From: Geomonas oryzisoli
GTDB lineage: Bacteria > Desulfobacterota > Desulfuromonadia > Geobacterales > Geobacteraceae
DNA: 64,000 nucleotides
Direction: 5' to 3'
Assembly (NCBI RefSeq): GCF_018986915.1
Contig: NZ_CP076723.1
Location: 3,381,501-3,445,500, forward strand
The notes under the pieces were generated by a model. The model was not told the origin of the DNA and searched no databases. It saw only the letters and a program-made list of their open reading frames with translations. Each line of letters begins with the position of its first letter. Positions within the stretch are counted from its first letter, which is position 1. Positions 50,660-60,328 of this stretch are shown here, piece after piece. Made by a program: the position numbers and the translations under genes.

Positions 50660-51079
50660 ATGGAGAACGAGGGGAGGAGGAAGTTTCTCGGAGTCTGCGT
50701 CGCCGGGGCCACGGCCGCCGCTGCGGTCGCCGCGGGATATCCGGTTTTCCGTTACCTGGCGCCCAAGTCCGGCCAGGGGGGCGCCGCCAAGCTGGTGATC
50801 CCGGTAGGGGAGCTCAAAGAAGGGGACGCCAAGTTTTTCGAATTCGCCGGTTCCTCGGCCGTACTGATCAAGACCAAGAGCGGTGAGTTGGTCGCCCTCT
50901 CCGCGGTCTGCACCCACCTTGGCTGCATCGTGCAGTGGGTCAAGGAGAAGCAGCAGTTTCTCTGCCCCTGTCACGGCGGCCAGTTCTCCACCGACGGCAC
51001 GGTGCTGGGAGGCCCCCCGCCCCGTCCGCTCGCCAAGATCCCCCTCACCGTCACCGAAGGGAACATCACCATCGGCTAA
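50660..51079 (+). CDS. Rieske [2Fe-2S] subunit of a quinol:cytochrome oxidoreductase
   Basis: A protein of 139 residues from ATG 50660 behind GGGAGGAAG. It begins with a twin-arginine-like RRKFLGVCVAGATAAAAVAA that also serves as the single membrane anchor. The cluster ligands are CTHLGC and CPCHGGQFS (two Cys, two His, plus the disulfide Cys pair), and PRPLAKIPLTV is the conserved proline loop. It moves electrons from menaquinol to the c-type subunit encoded two genes downstream. Gene order Rieske, cytochrome b, pentaheme cytochrome resembles the Cbc-type menaquinol oxidoreductase complexes described in Geobacter. Confidence 0.93.
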   Translation: MENEGRRKFLGVCVAGATAAAAVAAGYPVFRYLAPKSGQGGAAKLVIPVGELKEGDAKFFEFAGSSAVLIKTKSGELVALSAVCTHLGCIVQWVKEKQQFLCPCHGGQFSTDGTVLGGPPPRPLAKIPLTVTEGNITIG

Positions 51080-51100
51080 CCCCCAGGGAGGCAAACGCCC

Positions 51101-52198
51101 ATGCTAAAGAGGCTGTACCGCTGGCTCGACCTGCGCATCGGGGTCGGCGAGATCGTGGAGAAGGAGCTGACCGGCTACCTGCTGCCGCGCAACATCAACG
51201 AATGGTATTCACTAGGAAGCGTGCTCCTGGTGATCTTCGCCCTGCAGGTGATCACCGGGATGCTGCTCATGATCTACTACGTCCCAGACGCCGACAAGGC
51301 CTTCAAGAGCGTCACCTTCATCATGAACGAGGTCCCCTACGGCTGGCTGATCCGGCTGTGCCACGCGGTGGGCTCGAACATGATGGTGGCGGTGCTCATC
51401 CTGCACATGCTCTCCACCCTGCTCATGGGGAGCTACAAGGCGCCGCGCGAGCTGAACTGGGTCACCGGCTTCACGCTGCTCGCGCTGGTGCAGGGGATCT
51501 CGCTCACCGGCTACCTGGCACCCTGGAGCCAGCTCTCCTTCTGGGCCACCACGGTCGCCACCAACAGCGCCAGCGCGGTCCCGGTAGTCGGCCCGTACCT
51601 GGTGGAGTTCCTGCGCGGCGGCAAGCTGGTCGGGCCGCCCACCCTGGGACGCTTCTTCGCCCTGCACGCGGCGGTTCTCCCCGTGGTGATCGCCGCCGTC
51701 ATCGGTGCCCACCTGTTCCTGCTCAAGCGGACCGGCATCTCGGCGCCTCCCTTCGGCAGGGAGGGAACGGCAAACCCGTTCGAGGCGCAACAGTACCACT
51801 ACCAGGGGCACCCAGGCGGCATACCGTTCTTCCCCAATTACGTGCTGCAGGACCTGACCTCGATCTCGATCTACTTCGCGGTGTTTCTGGCGGTGGTCTT
51901 CTTCTGGCCCGGCATGCCCTTCACCCCGGACGCTTTCGTGCCGGCCGACCCGTTCAAGACGCCGGCCCACATCAAGCCGGAGTGGTACTTTCTGGCCAAC
52001 TACCAGACCCTGAAGATCTTCCCGAGCGAGTTGCTGGGGCTCTCGGTGCAGGCGGCGGCGATGACCTTCCTGGCGCTGCTCCCCTTCATCGACCGCTCTC
52101 CGGAGCGGCATCCGCTGAAGCGCCCCGTATTCCTGACCCTGGTGATAGCGGGCATCCTGCTCTGGATCGCCCTTAGCGTATGGGGGCACCTGTCATGA
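51101..52198 (+). CDS. Cytochrome b subunit of a quinol:cytochrome oxidoreductase
   Basis: A 365-residue integral membrane protein joining the N-terminal four-helix b part and the subunit-IV-like C-terminal part in one chain. The b-heme His pairs are visible in CHAVGSNMMVAVLILHMLST and LHAAVLPVVIAAVIGAHLFL, and PEWYFLANYQTL holds the PEWY motif of the quinol-oxidising site. It oxidises menaquinol at the periplasmic face and passes electrons to the Rieske centre and across the membrane. It starts 21 bp after the Rieske gene and overlaps the next gene by ATGA. Confidence 0.95.
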   Translation: MLKRLYRWLDLRIGVGEIVEKELTGYLLPRNINEWYSLGSVLLVIFALQVITGMLLMIYYVPDADKAFKSVTFIMNEVPYGWLIRLCHAVGSNMMVAVLILHMLSTLLMGSYKAPRELNWVTGFTLLALVQGISLTGYLAPWSQLSFWATTVATNSASAVPVVGPYLVEFLRGGKLVGPPTLGRFFALHAAVLPVVIAAVIGAHLFLLKRTGISAPPFGREGTANPFEAQQYHYQGHPGGIPFFPNYVLQDLTSISIYFAVFLAVVFFWPGMPFTPDAFVPADPFKTPAHIKPEWYFLANYQTLKIFPSELLGLSVQAAAMTFLALLPFIDRSPERHPLKRPVFLTLVIAGILLWIALSVWGHLS

Positions 52199-52995
52199 TC
52201 CGCAAAAACACCCTGGCCATACTGGTCCTTGCCTCGTTCGCCTTCCTGAAGCCGGCCCTGGCCGCACCGGTGGAGCAGCCGGAGACGGTCTGCATCCAGT
52301 GCCACGGCACCCTGCCCGACCGGTTGGGAGCGCCGGTCAACCTCTGGCGCGGCAGCATCCACGCCGACAACGGCATTTCCTGCAACGGCTGCCATGGCGG
52401 CGACCCAAAAGACGCGGCCAACGCCATGACCCCGCAACGCGGGTTTCTGGGAGCACCCAAGGAGAAGGACATCCCCGCGTTCTGCGGGCGCTGTCATCCC
52501 GGCGTCTACAAGGATTACCTCTCCAGCGCGCACGGCAGGGCCCTCGGTGCCGGCGGCCCCACCTGCGTCACCTGCCACAGCAACCACCAGGTGGTGAAGG
52601 CGTCGCTCGCCCTCATCAACGAGAAGAGCTGCACCCGCTGCCACAGCTTCGACCGGGCCAGGGCGATCCGGGACGCCATGCAGCAGACCGAAGGGTATAT
52701 CGACAACATCTCGCGCAGGATCGCCGACTTCCAGGTGAGCGGCGTGGATACCGAGAAGATGGCCAAGTCGCTGTTCTCGGTGAGAAACCGCTTCCACACC
52801 CTGTTCCACGACGTGGACGTGGCCCGGGTGAAGGGGGAGTCTGCCGCCATCAACAAGGAGTTGGGAAAACTGGATGCGGCCCTCAAGGAGATCGAGCGGT
52901 CGCATGAGAAAAGGCGGGTTGCGGGGGGGATCGCGGTCGGCTTCATGGTCCTGCTCGCGGTCCTGTTTCACCTGATGAAGAAAAGTTACGACTAG
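52195..52995 (+). CDS. Membrane-anchored pentaheme c-type cytochrome of the bc-type complex
   Basis: A protein of 266 residues from ATG 52195, overlapping the cytochrome b stop. A signal peptide (about 1-23) is followed by five CxxCH motifs: CIQCH, CNGCH, CGRCH, CVTCH and CTRCH, all in the N-terminal 160 residues. A helical region with possible coiled coil (AINKELGKLDAALKEIERSH) leads to a C-terminal membrane anchor (about 243-262, GIAVGFMVLLAVLFHL). It would take electrons from the Rieske subunit and pass them to periplasmic cytochromes. The stop TAG shares a CTAG with the stop of the convergent acyltransferase gene. Confidence 0.92.
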   Translation: MIRKNTLAILVLASFAFLKPALAAPVEQPETVCIQCHGTLPDRLGAPVNLWRGSIHADNGISCNGCHGGDPKDAANAMTPQRGFLGAPKEKDIPAFCGRCHPGVYKDYLSSAHGRALGAGGPTCVTCHSNHQVVKASLALINEKSCTRCHSFDRARAIRDAMQQTEGYIDNISRRIADFQVSGVDTEKMAKSLFSVRNRFHTLFHDVDVARVKGESAAINKELGKLDAALKEIERSHEKRRVAGGIAVGFMVLLAVLFHLMKKSYD

Positions 52996-53492
52996 AGTTT
53001 TTTGAGGCCGAAAAGGAACTTCTGGTACTGGATCTGACCGTTCTCGGTGAGCGGATGGGTGATCCGTGCCAGGGGTTCCGCCGCCGGGGGGCCGTAGAGG
53101 ACACCGGGGGGGACGTTCCTGGTGACCACGCTCCCCGCCACCACGACGGACCCCTCGCCGATGGCGACCCCTTCAAGGATAGTACAATTTGGGCCGATAA
53201 AGACGTCGTTGCCGATCACCACCCCGGTCCGGGCATCTTCGGGAGAATGGTTGCCCAGGTAGAAGTGGGCGAAGACAGTACAGCGCAGCCCGATGGTGAC
53301 GTTGTCGCCGATCTCGATCTTTTCCGGGTGCTGGTCGTCTAGGTACACCAGCTGGCTGATCCAGACCTTTTTCCCCATCCGGACGCCGCGCACCTTGTGC
53401 AGCCAGGGACGTAGCGTGTATCCGCCAGGGGCGAACATGGCGAGCTTCCCCAGAACCCTCTGGATGATCCTGCCGCGCATCGTGCCTCGCAT
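52992..53492 (-). CDS. Hexapeptide-repeat acyltransferase
   Basis: A 166-residue left-handed beta-helix protein. Hexapeptide turns are clear in KIEIGDNVTIGLRCTVFAHF and VVIGNDVFIGPNCTILEGVA, ending with VVVAGSVVTRNVPPGVLYGP, the usual exit from the LbH fold of O-acetyltransferases (WbbJ/maltose-acetyltransferase type). It is the last gene of a minus-strand cluster with ACP, NAD-synthase-like and AMP-ligase genes, which suggests acyl transfer from the carrier protein onto a sugar or amine. The acyl group is unknown. Confidence 0.88.
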   Translation of the reverse strand: MRGTMRGRIIQRVLGKLAMFAPGGYTLRPWLHKVRGVRMGKKVWISQLVYLDDQHPEKIEIGDNVTIGLRCTVFAHFYLGNHSPEDARTGVVIGNDVFIGPNCTILEGVAIGEGSVVVAGSVVTRNVPPGVLYGPPAAEPLARITHPLTENGQIQYQKFLFGLKKL

Positions 53493-53500
53493 CGTCCCCC

Positions 53501-53773
53501 CTAGCCGGCGTTTGCGACGCCGGCCGCATTACCCTGCCGCTTTCCTTCCACGAACGCCGCCACCCGCCGCACCGAGTCGAGATTTTCAGGGATCAGTTCC
53601 TCGTCCGCCACCGCCACCTGGTAACGCTCCTGGAGGTAGGCCACCAGTTGCAGGATACCGGTGGAATCAACGATTCCTTCCCTGATGAAGGAGCTGTCGT
53701 CGGTTAGCCCGCCGGCATCACCGAAGAGGAAATTCTCAACCACGAAGTTTCTGATCTCATCCTTTAGGTTCAT
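53501..53773 (-). CDS. Acyl carrier protein
   Basis: A 90-residue protein with the ACP fold: acidic helix I (MNLKDEIRNFVVENFLFG), the phosphopantetheine attachment serine in EGIVDSTGILQLV (DS motif, about residue 37), and helices III-IV (EELIPENLDSVRRVAAFVEG). It would be charged by the AMP-ligase encoded upstream and deliver the acyl or aminoacyl group to the acyltransferase eight bases downstream. Dedicated ACPs of this kind occur in exosortase- and polysaccharide-linked clusters. Confidence 0.92.
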   Translation of the reverse strand: MNLKDEIRNFVVENFLFGDAGGLTDDSSFIREGIVDSTGILQLVAYLQERYQVAVADEELIPENLDSVRRVAAFVEGKRQGNAAGVANAG

Positions 53774-53797
53774 CTGTCGCCTCCTTTGCGTAAGCTG

Positions 53798-54787
53798 TCA
53801 CTCCCACTCCACCTCTTCCACCAGAAGCGGCGGGAGGTGCAGGTAGCGGGTCGTCTTTCGCTTCGTGTCGATGTCCCGGAACACCATGCGCACCTGTTGG
53901 GGTTCGAGCCCCAGCACAGGGGCTGCGTTTTCCGCCGGGATGTCGTGGTTTCGGGCGTAGAGACAGAGGTCCATCATCTGGTAGGGAAGCGAGAAGTAGA
54001 ACTCGTCCTGCCCCTGTGCCAGTGAGTAGGTGTCGGTCGTCGGCTTCCGGCTGCGGATTTCTTCCGGGATCCCCAGGAACTCGGCGAGCTGGTACACCTG
54101 GGACTTGTACAGATGGGCGATCGGCTTGATGTCGGCCGCGCCGTCGCCGAGTTTGACGAAGAAGCCCTGGTCGTACTCCAGGCGGTTGGGGGTCCCGGCG
54201 ACGGCATAATTTAGCCGGTCGGCGTGATAGTACTCCAGCATCTTCCGGATGCGCTGTTTGAAGTTCGTGGCCGCCACGATCTCCAGGTAGGGCTGCAGGG
54301 GAAGACGCACCGTAGATTCTACCTTCTGGGGGTCTTGGGTGACCAGGTAAAAGGAGGTGAAGCGGGGCTGGTCCGTAACCCCGGAGATGACGATCTTGGA
54401 GGCCCAGCCGTCGCCGTACTCCGGGACGACGCTCCTCACCGCTCTGTCGTACTTGTGATAGAAACCGACGGACTGCAGGATCCCGGAGATGTCCTCCACC
54501 ACGGTCGGGATGCCGAGCGTGGTGGCGATCTTGCCGCTCAGGGCCAGGGTTTCCCGCGCCGAATGCCGCTCGGGCATTTCCAGGCCGATCACCCGCTCCC
54601 GCCCCAGCGCCCGCACGGACAGCGCCGCCGTCACGCTGCTGTCGATCCCGCCGGAGAGCGCTACCACCACCCCTCCCCTCTTCACCTGGTTACGCATCAG
54701 CTCCCTGATCCTGGTACAGATCCGGTCGGTTTCACGCTGCGGGTCGAGGCTGAGCACCTCCGGGGAAAATCCTGTCATGGTTGTCAT
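53798..54787 (-). CDS. nadE: NAD synthase family enzyme (NadE-like)
   Basis: A 329-residue ATP-dependent amidating enzyme. The PP-loop is VALSGGIDSSVTAALS (about residues 42-57); GTPNRLEYDQGFFVKLGDGA, KPIAHLYKSQVYQLAEFLGI and RSRKPTTDTYSLAQGQDEFY match NH3-dependent NAD synthase. There is no glutaminase domain. The N-terminal 30 and the extra insert of about 40 residues (VPEYGDGWASKIVISGVTDQ...) make it longer than classical NadE (about 275). Genomic place between ACP and AMP-ligase genes raises the possibility that it amidates another carboxylate, not nicotinate adenine dinucleotide. Function as NAD synthase is the default, not certain. Confidence 0.8.
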   Translation of the reverse strand: MTTMTGFSPEVLSLDPQRETDRICTRIRELMRNQVKRGGVVVALSGGIDSSVTAALSVRALGRERVIGLEMPERHSARETLALSGKIATTLGIPTVVEDISGILQSVGFYHKYDRAVRSVVPEYGDGWASKIVISGVTDQPRFTSFYLVTQDPQKVESTVRLPLQPYLEIVAATNFKQRIRKMLEYYHADRLNYAVAGTPNRLEYDQGFFVKLGDGAADIKPIAHLYKSQVYQLAEFLGIPEEIRSRKPTTDTYSLAQGQDEFYFSLPYQMMDLCLYARNHDIPAENAAPVLGLEPQQVRMVFRDIDTKRKTTRYLHLPPLLVEEVEWE

Positions 54788-54867
54788 CGCGCACCTTCTT
54801 TCACGCCCCCACGCTACGGGGCGTGCAGTATGGATTCATGCTCTAGGCTTGACCTCGGCAGCCGACC

Positions 54868-56412
54868 TCAGGCACACAGGCTCAGGCAGGAGGCGCGGTC
54901 GATCTTGCCGCTTGGATACTTCGGCAGCGCCGCGACCAGCCTGATCTCTCCGGGGACTTTGTGCCTGGGAAGGCGGGCATGGCAAAAGGAGAGTAGGCCC
55001 CGGTCGCTGGGGGTGCCACCCAGCGGGACCGCCAGTGCCACCAGTTTCTTCCCCAACAGCGGGTCGTCCAGGCCGAGTACGACCACCTCCAGCAGGAAGC
55101 CGCAGGACATGAGCACCTCCTCCACCTCCTGCGGGTCGATCCGGTGTCCCCCCACCTTGAGCAGGTGATCCTTCCTTCCGGTCACGTAGAGATAGCCGTC
55201 GGCGTCGCGGTAACCGAGGTCGCCGGTGTGGTAGCCGTTACAGTCCAGCACCCGGGCGGTCGCCTCGGGGTCGTTCCAGTAGCCGAGCATGATGTTGGGT
55301 CCTGAGGCTACCAGTTCGCCGCATTCCCCCTCGTCAAGCTCCCCCCCCTGCGGGTCGAGCACCCGTACCGTCACGCCCGGGATCGCCCTTCCGATGGAAC
55401 CAAGTTTTTCCGGAAGCCTTTCCGGCTCCACGTATGTCAGCCGCGCCGCGGCCTCGGTAGCGCCGTACATGATGAAAAGTCTCGTGTGCGGGGGAAGCAC
55501 CTGCAGCAGCCTCTCCTTAATCTCGCGCGCCATATGCCCGCCGGCTTGCGTGCAGTAGCGCAGGCTTGGGAGCCGGTCCCGGAAGGACGCCAGCGGTGAG
55601 CGGTGCAGCAGGTACGCGTAGGTGGAGGGAACGCCGGAAAAGCCGGTCACCCCCTCTTCCGCCATCTGCCTGATCACCGAGGCGGTGTAAGCGAAGTTGT
55701 TGTTGATCACCACCGTCCCTCCCACCGCGATGTGGGTGTTGAGCAGCGACTTCCCCATGACGTAGAAGAACGGGAGCACCACCATCTGGATGTCGTTCTC
55801 GGTGAGGTGCAGGTATTGAACGATGGAGCGGGTGTTACTCACGATGTTGCCGTGGGAAAGCATCACCCCTTTGGGCTGGCCGGTGGAACCCGAGGTGTAG
55901 ACGATGCTGGACAGAGCCTCGGCAGGGACGGCGCGGCTCCCTTCGGGGAGCTCCTCCCCCCTGACCGCCTCGTCCCACCCCCATACCAGGCGCGGTTCAG
56001 ACACGGGAAACGAGGCGTCGGCGGCGAGCACGAAGCTGACCGAAGGGGGTGCCAGGGGGAGTTGTTGCAACAGATACCCCACCCCCTGCTCCAGAATGAT
56101 TCCCGTCGGCTGCAGTTCATCGAGCAGGCGGCGCAGCGTCTCCTGCCCGGTCTCCACGTTCAGCGGCACCGCAACCGCTCCCGCCTTCAGCACGCCATAG
56201 TAACTGGCGACGTACTTCACGCCGTTTCCCATAAGGATCACGACCCGGTCTCCCGACCGTACTCCCCGCTGCACCAAAAACCCGGCCAGACGGTTCGCCG
56301 AGCTGTTGAGCAGCCGGTAGCTCACCCGCTCGCCGTCATGGACGACGGCGACCTTGTCCGGTCGTGCGGCGGCACTTGTTTCCAATAAAGTATGAACACC
56401 CTGCAGTTCCAT
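54868..56412 (-). CDS. AMP-dependent acyl/aminoacyl ligase
   Basis: A 514-residue member of the ANL adenylating superfamily. Motifs seen are YTSGSTGQPKGVMLSHGN (P-loop, about 165-182), YGATEAAARL (A5), GYHTGDLGYRDADGYLYVTG (A7) and KVGGHRIDPQEVEEVL (A8), with the A10 lysine in PKYPSGKIDRASC. It adenylates a carboxylic acid and would load it on the ACP encoded downstream. Its closest style is that of the ligases in exosortase A-type clusters beside asparagine synthetase genes. It starts 12 bases after the stop of the truncated asparagine synthetase gene. Confidence 0.92.
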   Translation of the reverse strand: MELQGVHTLLETSAAARPDKVAVVHDGERVSYRLLNSSANRLAGFLVQRGVRSGDRVVILMGNGVKYVASYYGVLKAGAVAVPLNVETGQETLRRLLDELQPTGIILEQGVGYLLQQLPLAPPSVSFVLAADASFPVSEPRLVWGWDEAVRGEELPEGSRAVPAEALSSIVYTSGSTGQPKGVMLSHGNIVSNTRSIVQYLHLTENDIQMVVLPFFYVMGKSLLNTHIAVGGTVVINNNFAYTASVIRQMAEEGVTGFSGVPSTYAYLLHRSPLASFRDRLPSLRYCTQAGGHMAREIKERLLQVLPPHTRLFIMYGATEAAARLTYVEPERLPEKLGSIGRAIPGVTVRVLDPQGGELDEGECGELVASGPNIMLGYWNDPEATARVLDCNGYHTGDLGYRDADGYLYVTGRKDHLLKVGGHRIDPQEVEEVLMSCGFLLEVVVLGLDDPLLGKKLVALAVPLGGTPSDRGLLSFCHARLPRHKVPGEIRLVAALPKYPSGKIDRASCLSLCA

Positions 56413-56424
56413 GGCATCTCCAGG

Positions 56425-57304
56425 TCAGGGGCGGTCGGTGCTGTACTGCCACTCGCGCCCCTCTATCTTCCTCTCGCCACCATAGCGCACCAGGTCCGGG
56501 CTCAGCATCACCCCCGCCTTGTAGGAGGCGGACGCCAGGAACTGCCGGTGCAGGATCTCGGTGGAGATAACCCCCATCAGGGCCATGTTGGCGAACTCCC
56601 CGACCGTTCCCGGAGGGGCCTTAAGCACCCTTTGGTACAGACGCACCACCTTGCCCGCATCGAAGTACCCGCTCGCCCTCAGGCTTTCCACGGACAACAG
56701 GTCCTCCACATAATCGGCCGGTGCGGCCGCTGTAAAAAGCGCGCTCACCGGCGCCCGATAGGGGTGTTTTCCCCTGCGGGCGATCCGCTGCGGGAGGAGA
56801 TCACGGCAGGCCCTGCGCAGTAAATACTTCTCCTGCAGCGCCCTCATCTTCCACTTTGCCGGCAACCGAAAGGCGAAGTCGATGACCCGGTAGTCCAGGA
56901 AGGGGTGGCGCATCTCCACCGAGTGCGCCATGGCGACCCTGTCTCCCTGGGAGGAGAGGAGAAAGCCGGCCAGAAAGAGTTCGATCTCCAGCACCTGCGC
57001 ACGGGCGAAGAGGTCCCGGCCGTTGAAACTCTCCGGCAGCCAGCGAGCCAGTTCCTCCCGCGGGTCGTATCCTGACAGGCAGCTGCGGTATTCCGGAGAC
57101 AGGAAGGCGAGGTTGCGGATCCCTCCCCCCCAGCGCACAGCATGGGAGAAGAAGGGGTCCTGACGCTGCTCCGGCATAACGGCGAAGAATTCCTGCAAAA
57201 ACGAACGGCCTCGGGCGGGGTTATTGAAGATGTAGGGGTAGAGCCGTTCCAAAAGCCGCGGCCGCCGCATGGACTCCGGACGCCTCCCCCAGTAATCCCT
57301 GACT

Positions 57305-57318
<14 letters not shown>
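56425..57318 (-). pseudogene. Asparagine synthetase/amidotransferase, 5' half missing
   Basis: About 295 C-terminal residues of a glutamine-dependent asparagine synthetase-like enzyme: [35 protein letters not shown], then [40 protein letters not shown] and [19 protein letters not shown]. Missing are the whole glutaminase domain and the SGGxDS ATP site. The frame continues upstream to 58038 only because the opposite strand of cpaF happens to stay open; that extension is antisense and not protein. The break is at about 57316-57320, where cpaF begins on the other strand. Without ATP site it should be inactive as an amidotransferase. Either a deletion or an assembly join. Confidence 0.85.
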
Positions 57319-58174
<856 letters not shown>

Positions 58175-58183
58175 GAGCCGCCC

Positions 58184-59146
58184 ATGCTTGTTCCTATCGT
58201 GGCACTTGTCTTTCTCACCACCCTCTGCGCCAGCTGCGCCGTCTGCCTCTTCGTCTTGCAGCGCAACGCCTCCGCCAGGACCGAGCTGAGAAGGAGACTG
58301 CAGCAGATGGCGCGCGGGACGACTGGGGACGCACAGCCGGAGCTGCGCGAGGCGCTGGGCAGGAAGGCGCGCCAGGCGGGGGAGCTCATGACCCGCCTGC
58401 CGCAAACGCGCAATTTGGCGAAGAGACTGGAGCAGGCCGGCATCGATATCCCCCCGGCGCTGCTGGTGACCGCAGTCGTGTCGGCGGCGTTTCTGCTTGC
58501 CGTGGTAACGGCGCTGGAGACCGGCTTGCTCCCTGCAGTGCTGTTGGCCGCCGCCCTGCCACCGCTGTCGGCCGAGGTCCTGATCAGGGTGAAGACCTCG
58601 CGCAGGATCGCCAGGTTCACCGAGCTGTTCCCGGACGCGCTGAGCATGATCGCCCGCTCCCTCAGGGCCGGCCAATCGCTGACCACCGCCATCCAACTGG
58701 TGGGGGAGGAGGTACCGGAGCCGGCGGGGACGCTGTTCAGGATCGCCTACGAGCAGCAGCAGCTCGGCCTGAGGCTGGTCGACGCCCTCGCCACAATGAA
58801 CCAGAGGATCGAGAGCATGGATCTCAGGTTCTTCACCACCGTGGTGGCGATCAACGCCGACATCGGCGGGAACCTTTCGGAGCTTCTGGACAAACTCGCG
58901 CTGACCATCAAGGAAAGACTCAAGATTCGCAGACAGGTCAGGGTCTATACGGCCCAGGGGAGGCTGTCGGGCTATGTGCTCGGGGCGCTGCCGCTGGTGG
59001 CCTTTGGCTGCTTCACCATGCTCAGCCCGGAGTATGAGAAGGAACTTCTCAAGGAACCGCTGGGTCTGTACATCCTCGCCTTCGCCGCGCTGCTGCAACT
59101 GGTCGGCCTCGCCATCATCAGGAAGATCATCAGGATCCAGATCTGA
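58184..59146 (+). CDS. tadB: Tad pilus inner-membrane platform protein TadB
   Basis: A 320-residue type II secretion system F-like protein. Hydrophobic segments are near residues 3-23, 95-125, 265-285 and 290-315. The T2SF core reads FTELFPDALSMIARSLRAGQ, LTTAIQLVGEEVPEPAGTLF, RIESMDLRFFTTVVAINADI and GGNLSELLDKLALTIKERLK, the signature of TadB. It starts ten bases after cpaF and eight before tadC. With the ATPase gene truncated and no other tad genes (rcpA, tadZ, flp) to the left, the pilus locus is incomplete here unless the rest lies elsewhere. Confidence 0.93.
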   Translation: MLVPIVALVFLTTLCASCAVCLFVLQRNASARTELRRRLQQMARGTTGDAQPELREALGRKARQAGELMTRLPQTRNLAKRLEQAGIDIPPALLVTAVVSAAFLLAVVTALETGLLPAVLLAAALPPLSAEVLIRVKTSRRIARFTELFPDALSMIARSLRAGQSLTTAIQLVGEEVPEPAGTLFRIAYEQQQLGLRLVDALATMNQRIESMDLRFFTTVVAINADIGGNLSELLDKLALTIKERLKIRRQVRVYTAQGRLSGYVLGALPLVAFGCFTMLSPEYEKELLKEPLGLYILAFAALLQLVGLAIIRKIIRIQI

Positions 59147-59154
59147 GGTGCACC

Positions 59155-60066
59155 ATGCTCTACCTGATCGCGTTCACGGTATTCTGCTCGGTGCTGCTGC
59201 TGTCGGTGGCCCTGTCCCGGTTTCTGCTGGCGAAAAGGAGCCCGGTGGCGCAGCGCCTGGCCGCCCTCTTTCCGACGGGAAAGCCGCTGCACCTCATGCC
59301 GGAGGTGGAGTCCGGCACCTGGGCCTACAAGCTGCGGCGCATCGGCGAACGGGTGAAGCTCCCGAAGCAGGATCATTCCCGCTACAGCAAGTCCCTGGTG
59401 GCCGCCGGATTCCACCGCGACAGCGTGCATGTCTTTCTCGGCAGCAAGATCCTCCTTGCCGTGACGCTGCCGCTCCCCTACCTGCTCCTCATAGCGGTCC
59501 CCAGGCATGCCTACTTCGACAGCGCCGGCATCGCGGTGTTGCTGGCCTGCGCCATCATCGGCTACCTCATACCGAGTTACTGGCTCTCCGTAAAGGTCAA
59601 GACCCGTCAACTGACGATCTTCCACACCCTGCCCGACGTGCTGGACCTGGTGACGCTCTGCGTGGAGGCGGGGCTCAGCATGGACGCTGCGCTGCTGCGC
59701 GCCTCGGAGTCCCCGCAGTTCGAGCATAACCCGCTGGCCCAGGAGATCCGCCAGGTCACCATGGAGATCAGGGCCGGCAAGCCGCGCATCGAGGCGCTAA
59801 AGGACATGGCGCAACGAACCATGGTAGACGATATGAGGGCCTTCACCGCCATGCTCTCCCAGACCGAGCGGTTCGGCACCAGCCTGAGCCAGGCCCTGCG
59901 TTCCTTCTCCGACGAGTTGAGAACCAAAAGGAGGCAGGCCGCCGAGGAGGCCGCCGCCAAGACCACGGTGAAGCTCATCTTCCCGCTCGTCTTCGCCATC
60001 TTCCCGGCACTGCTGGTGGTGATCCTGGGCCCGGCGGTGGTCCAGATCGCCAGGGTATTCAAGTAG
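59155..60066 (+). CDS. tadC: Tad pilus inner-membrane platform protein TadC
   Basis: A 303-residue T2SF-like protein, partner of TadB. Membrane segments lie near 3-22, 95-115, 120-145 and 275-300. The core is TLPDVLDLVTLCVEAGLSMD, PLAQEIRQVTMEIRAGKPRI, RTMVDDMRAFTAMLSQTERF and GTSLSQALRSFSDELRTKRR, followed by AEEAAAKTTVKLIFPLVFAI, which is typical of TadC. Reading frame and length are normal, so the damage seen at cpaF does not extend into it. Confidence 0.93.
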   Translation: MLYLIAFTVFCSVLLLSVALSRFLLAKRSPVAQRLAALFPTGKPLHLMPEVESGTWAYKLRRIGERVKLPKQDHSRYSKSLVAAGFHRDSVHVFLGSKILLAVTLPLPYLLLIAVPRHAYFDSAGIAVLLACAIIGYLIPSYWLSVKVKTRQLTIFHTLPDVLDLVTLCVEAGLSMDAALLRASESPQFEHNPLAQEIRQVTMEIRAGKPRIEALKDMAQRTMVDDMRAFTAMLSQTERFGTSLSQALRSFSDELRTKRRQAAEEAAAKTTVKLIFPLVFAIFPALLVVILGPAVVQIARVFK

Positions 60067-60118
60067 GTGCAGTTCGGGCAGCACCAGGGAGGAAATTCCC
60101 GTCCAAGGAGGTGATCCC

Positions 60119-60199
60119 ATGAAAGTCGACTTCAACACGTTCATCCTGCTGGTCATTTCCGTACAACTGGCACTGAGCTACGTGAGAGCCAGGAAGTAG
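60119..60199 (+). CDS. 26-residue putative membrane micropeptide
   Basis: ATG 60119 opens a 26-codon frame ending TAG 60197-60199: MKVDFNTFILLVISVQLALS, then YVRARK. One hydrophobic helix is flanked by an acidic start and a basic end, which gives a clear inside-positive orientation. The ribosome binding site AAGGAGGTGATC (60105-60116) is a perfect complement to the 3' end of 16S rRNA with good spacing, among the strongest in the window. It follows tadC by 52 bp and precedes a GC-rich hairpin. I know of no named family; a small pilus-assembly or membrane-regulating protein is possible. Confidence 0.6.
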   Translation: MKVDFNTFILLVISVQLALSYVRARK

Positions 60200-60209
60200 T
60201 CCTCTGTCA

Positions 60210-60238
60210 CCTTGCCGGCGTGCGGCGCGCCGGCAAGG
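60210..60238 (+). terminator. GC-rich hairpin ending the tad unit
   Basis: CCTTGCCGGCG (60210-60220) pairs with CGCCGGCAAGG (60228-60238), 7-nt loop. There is no T tract, so it could be a factor-dependent end or an mRNA-stabilising hairpin. Confidence 0.6.
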
Positions 60239-60328
60239 ACCTCACCCCATTCCCCCCGCACCGGCGCCGGTCGCCGCAAAGGCGGTCGAGGCGCCCTTTC
60301 GGCCTGACGCGCCGGCCGCCTCCACCCG

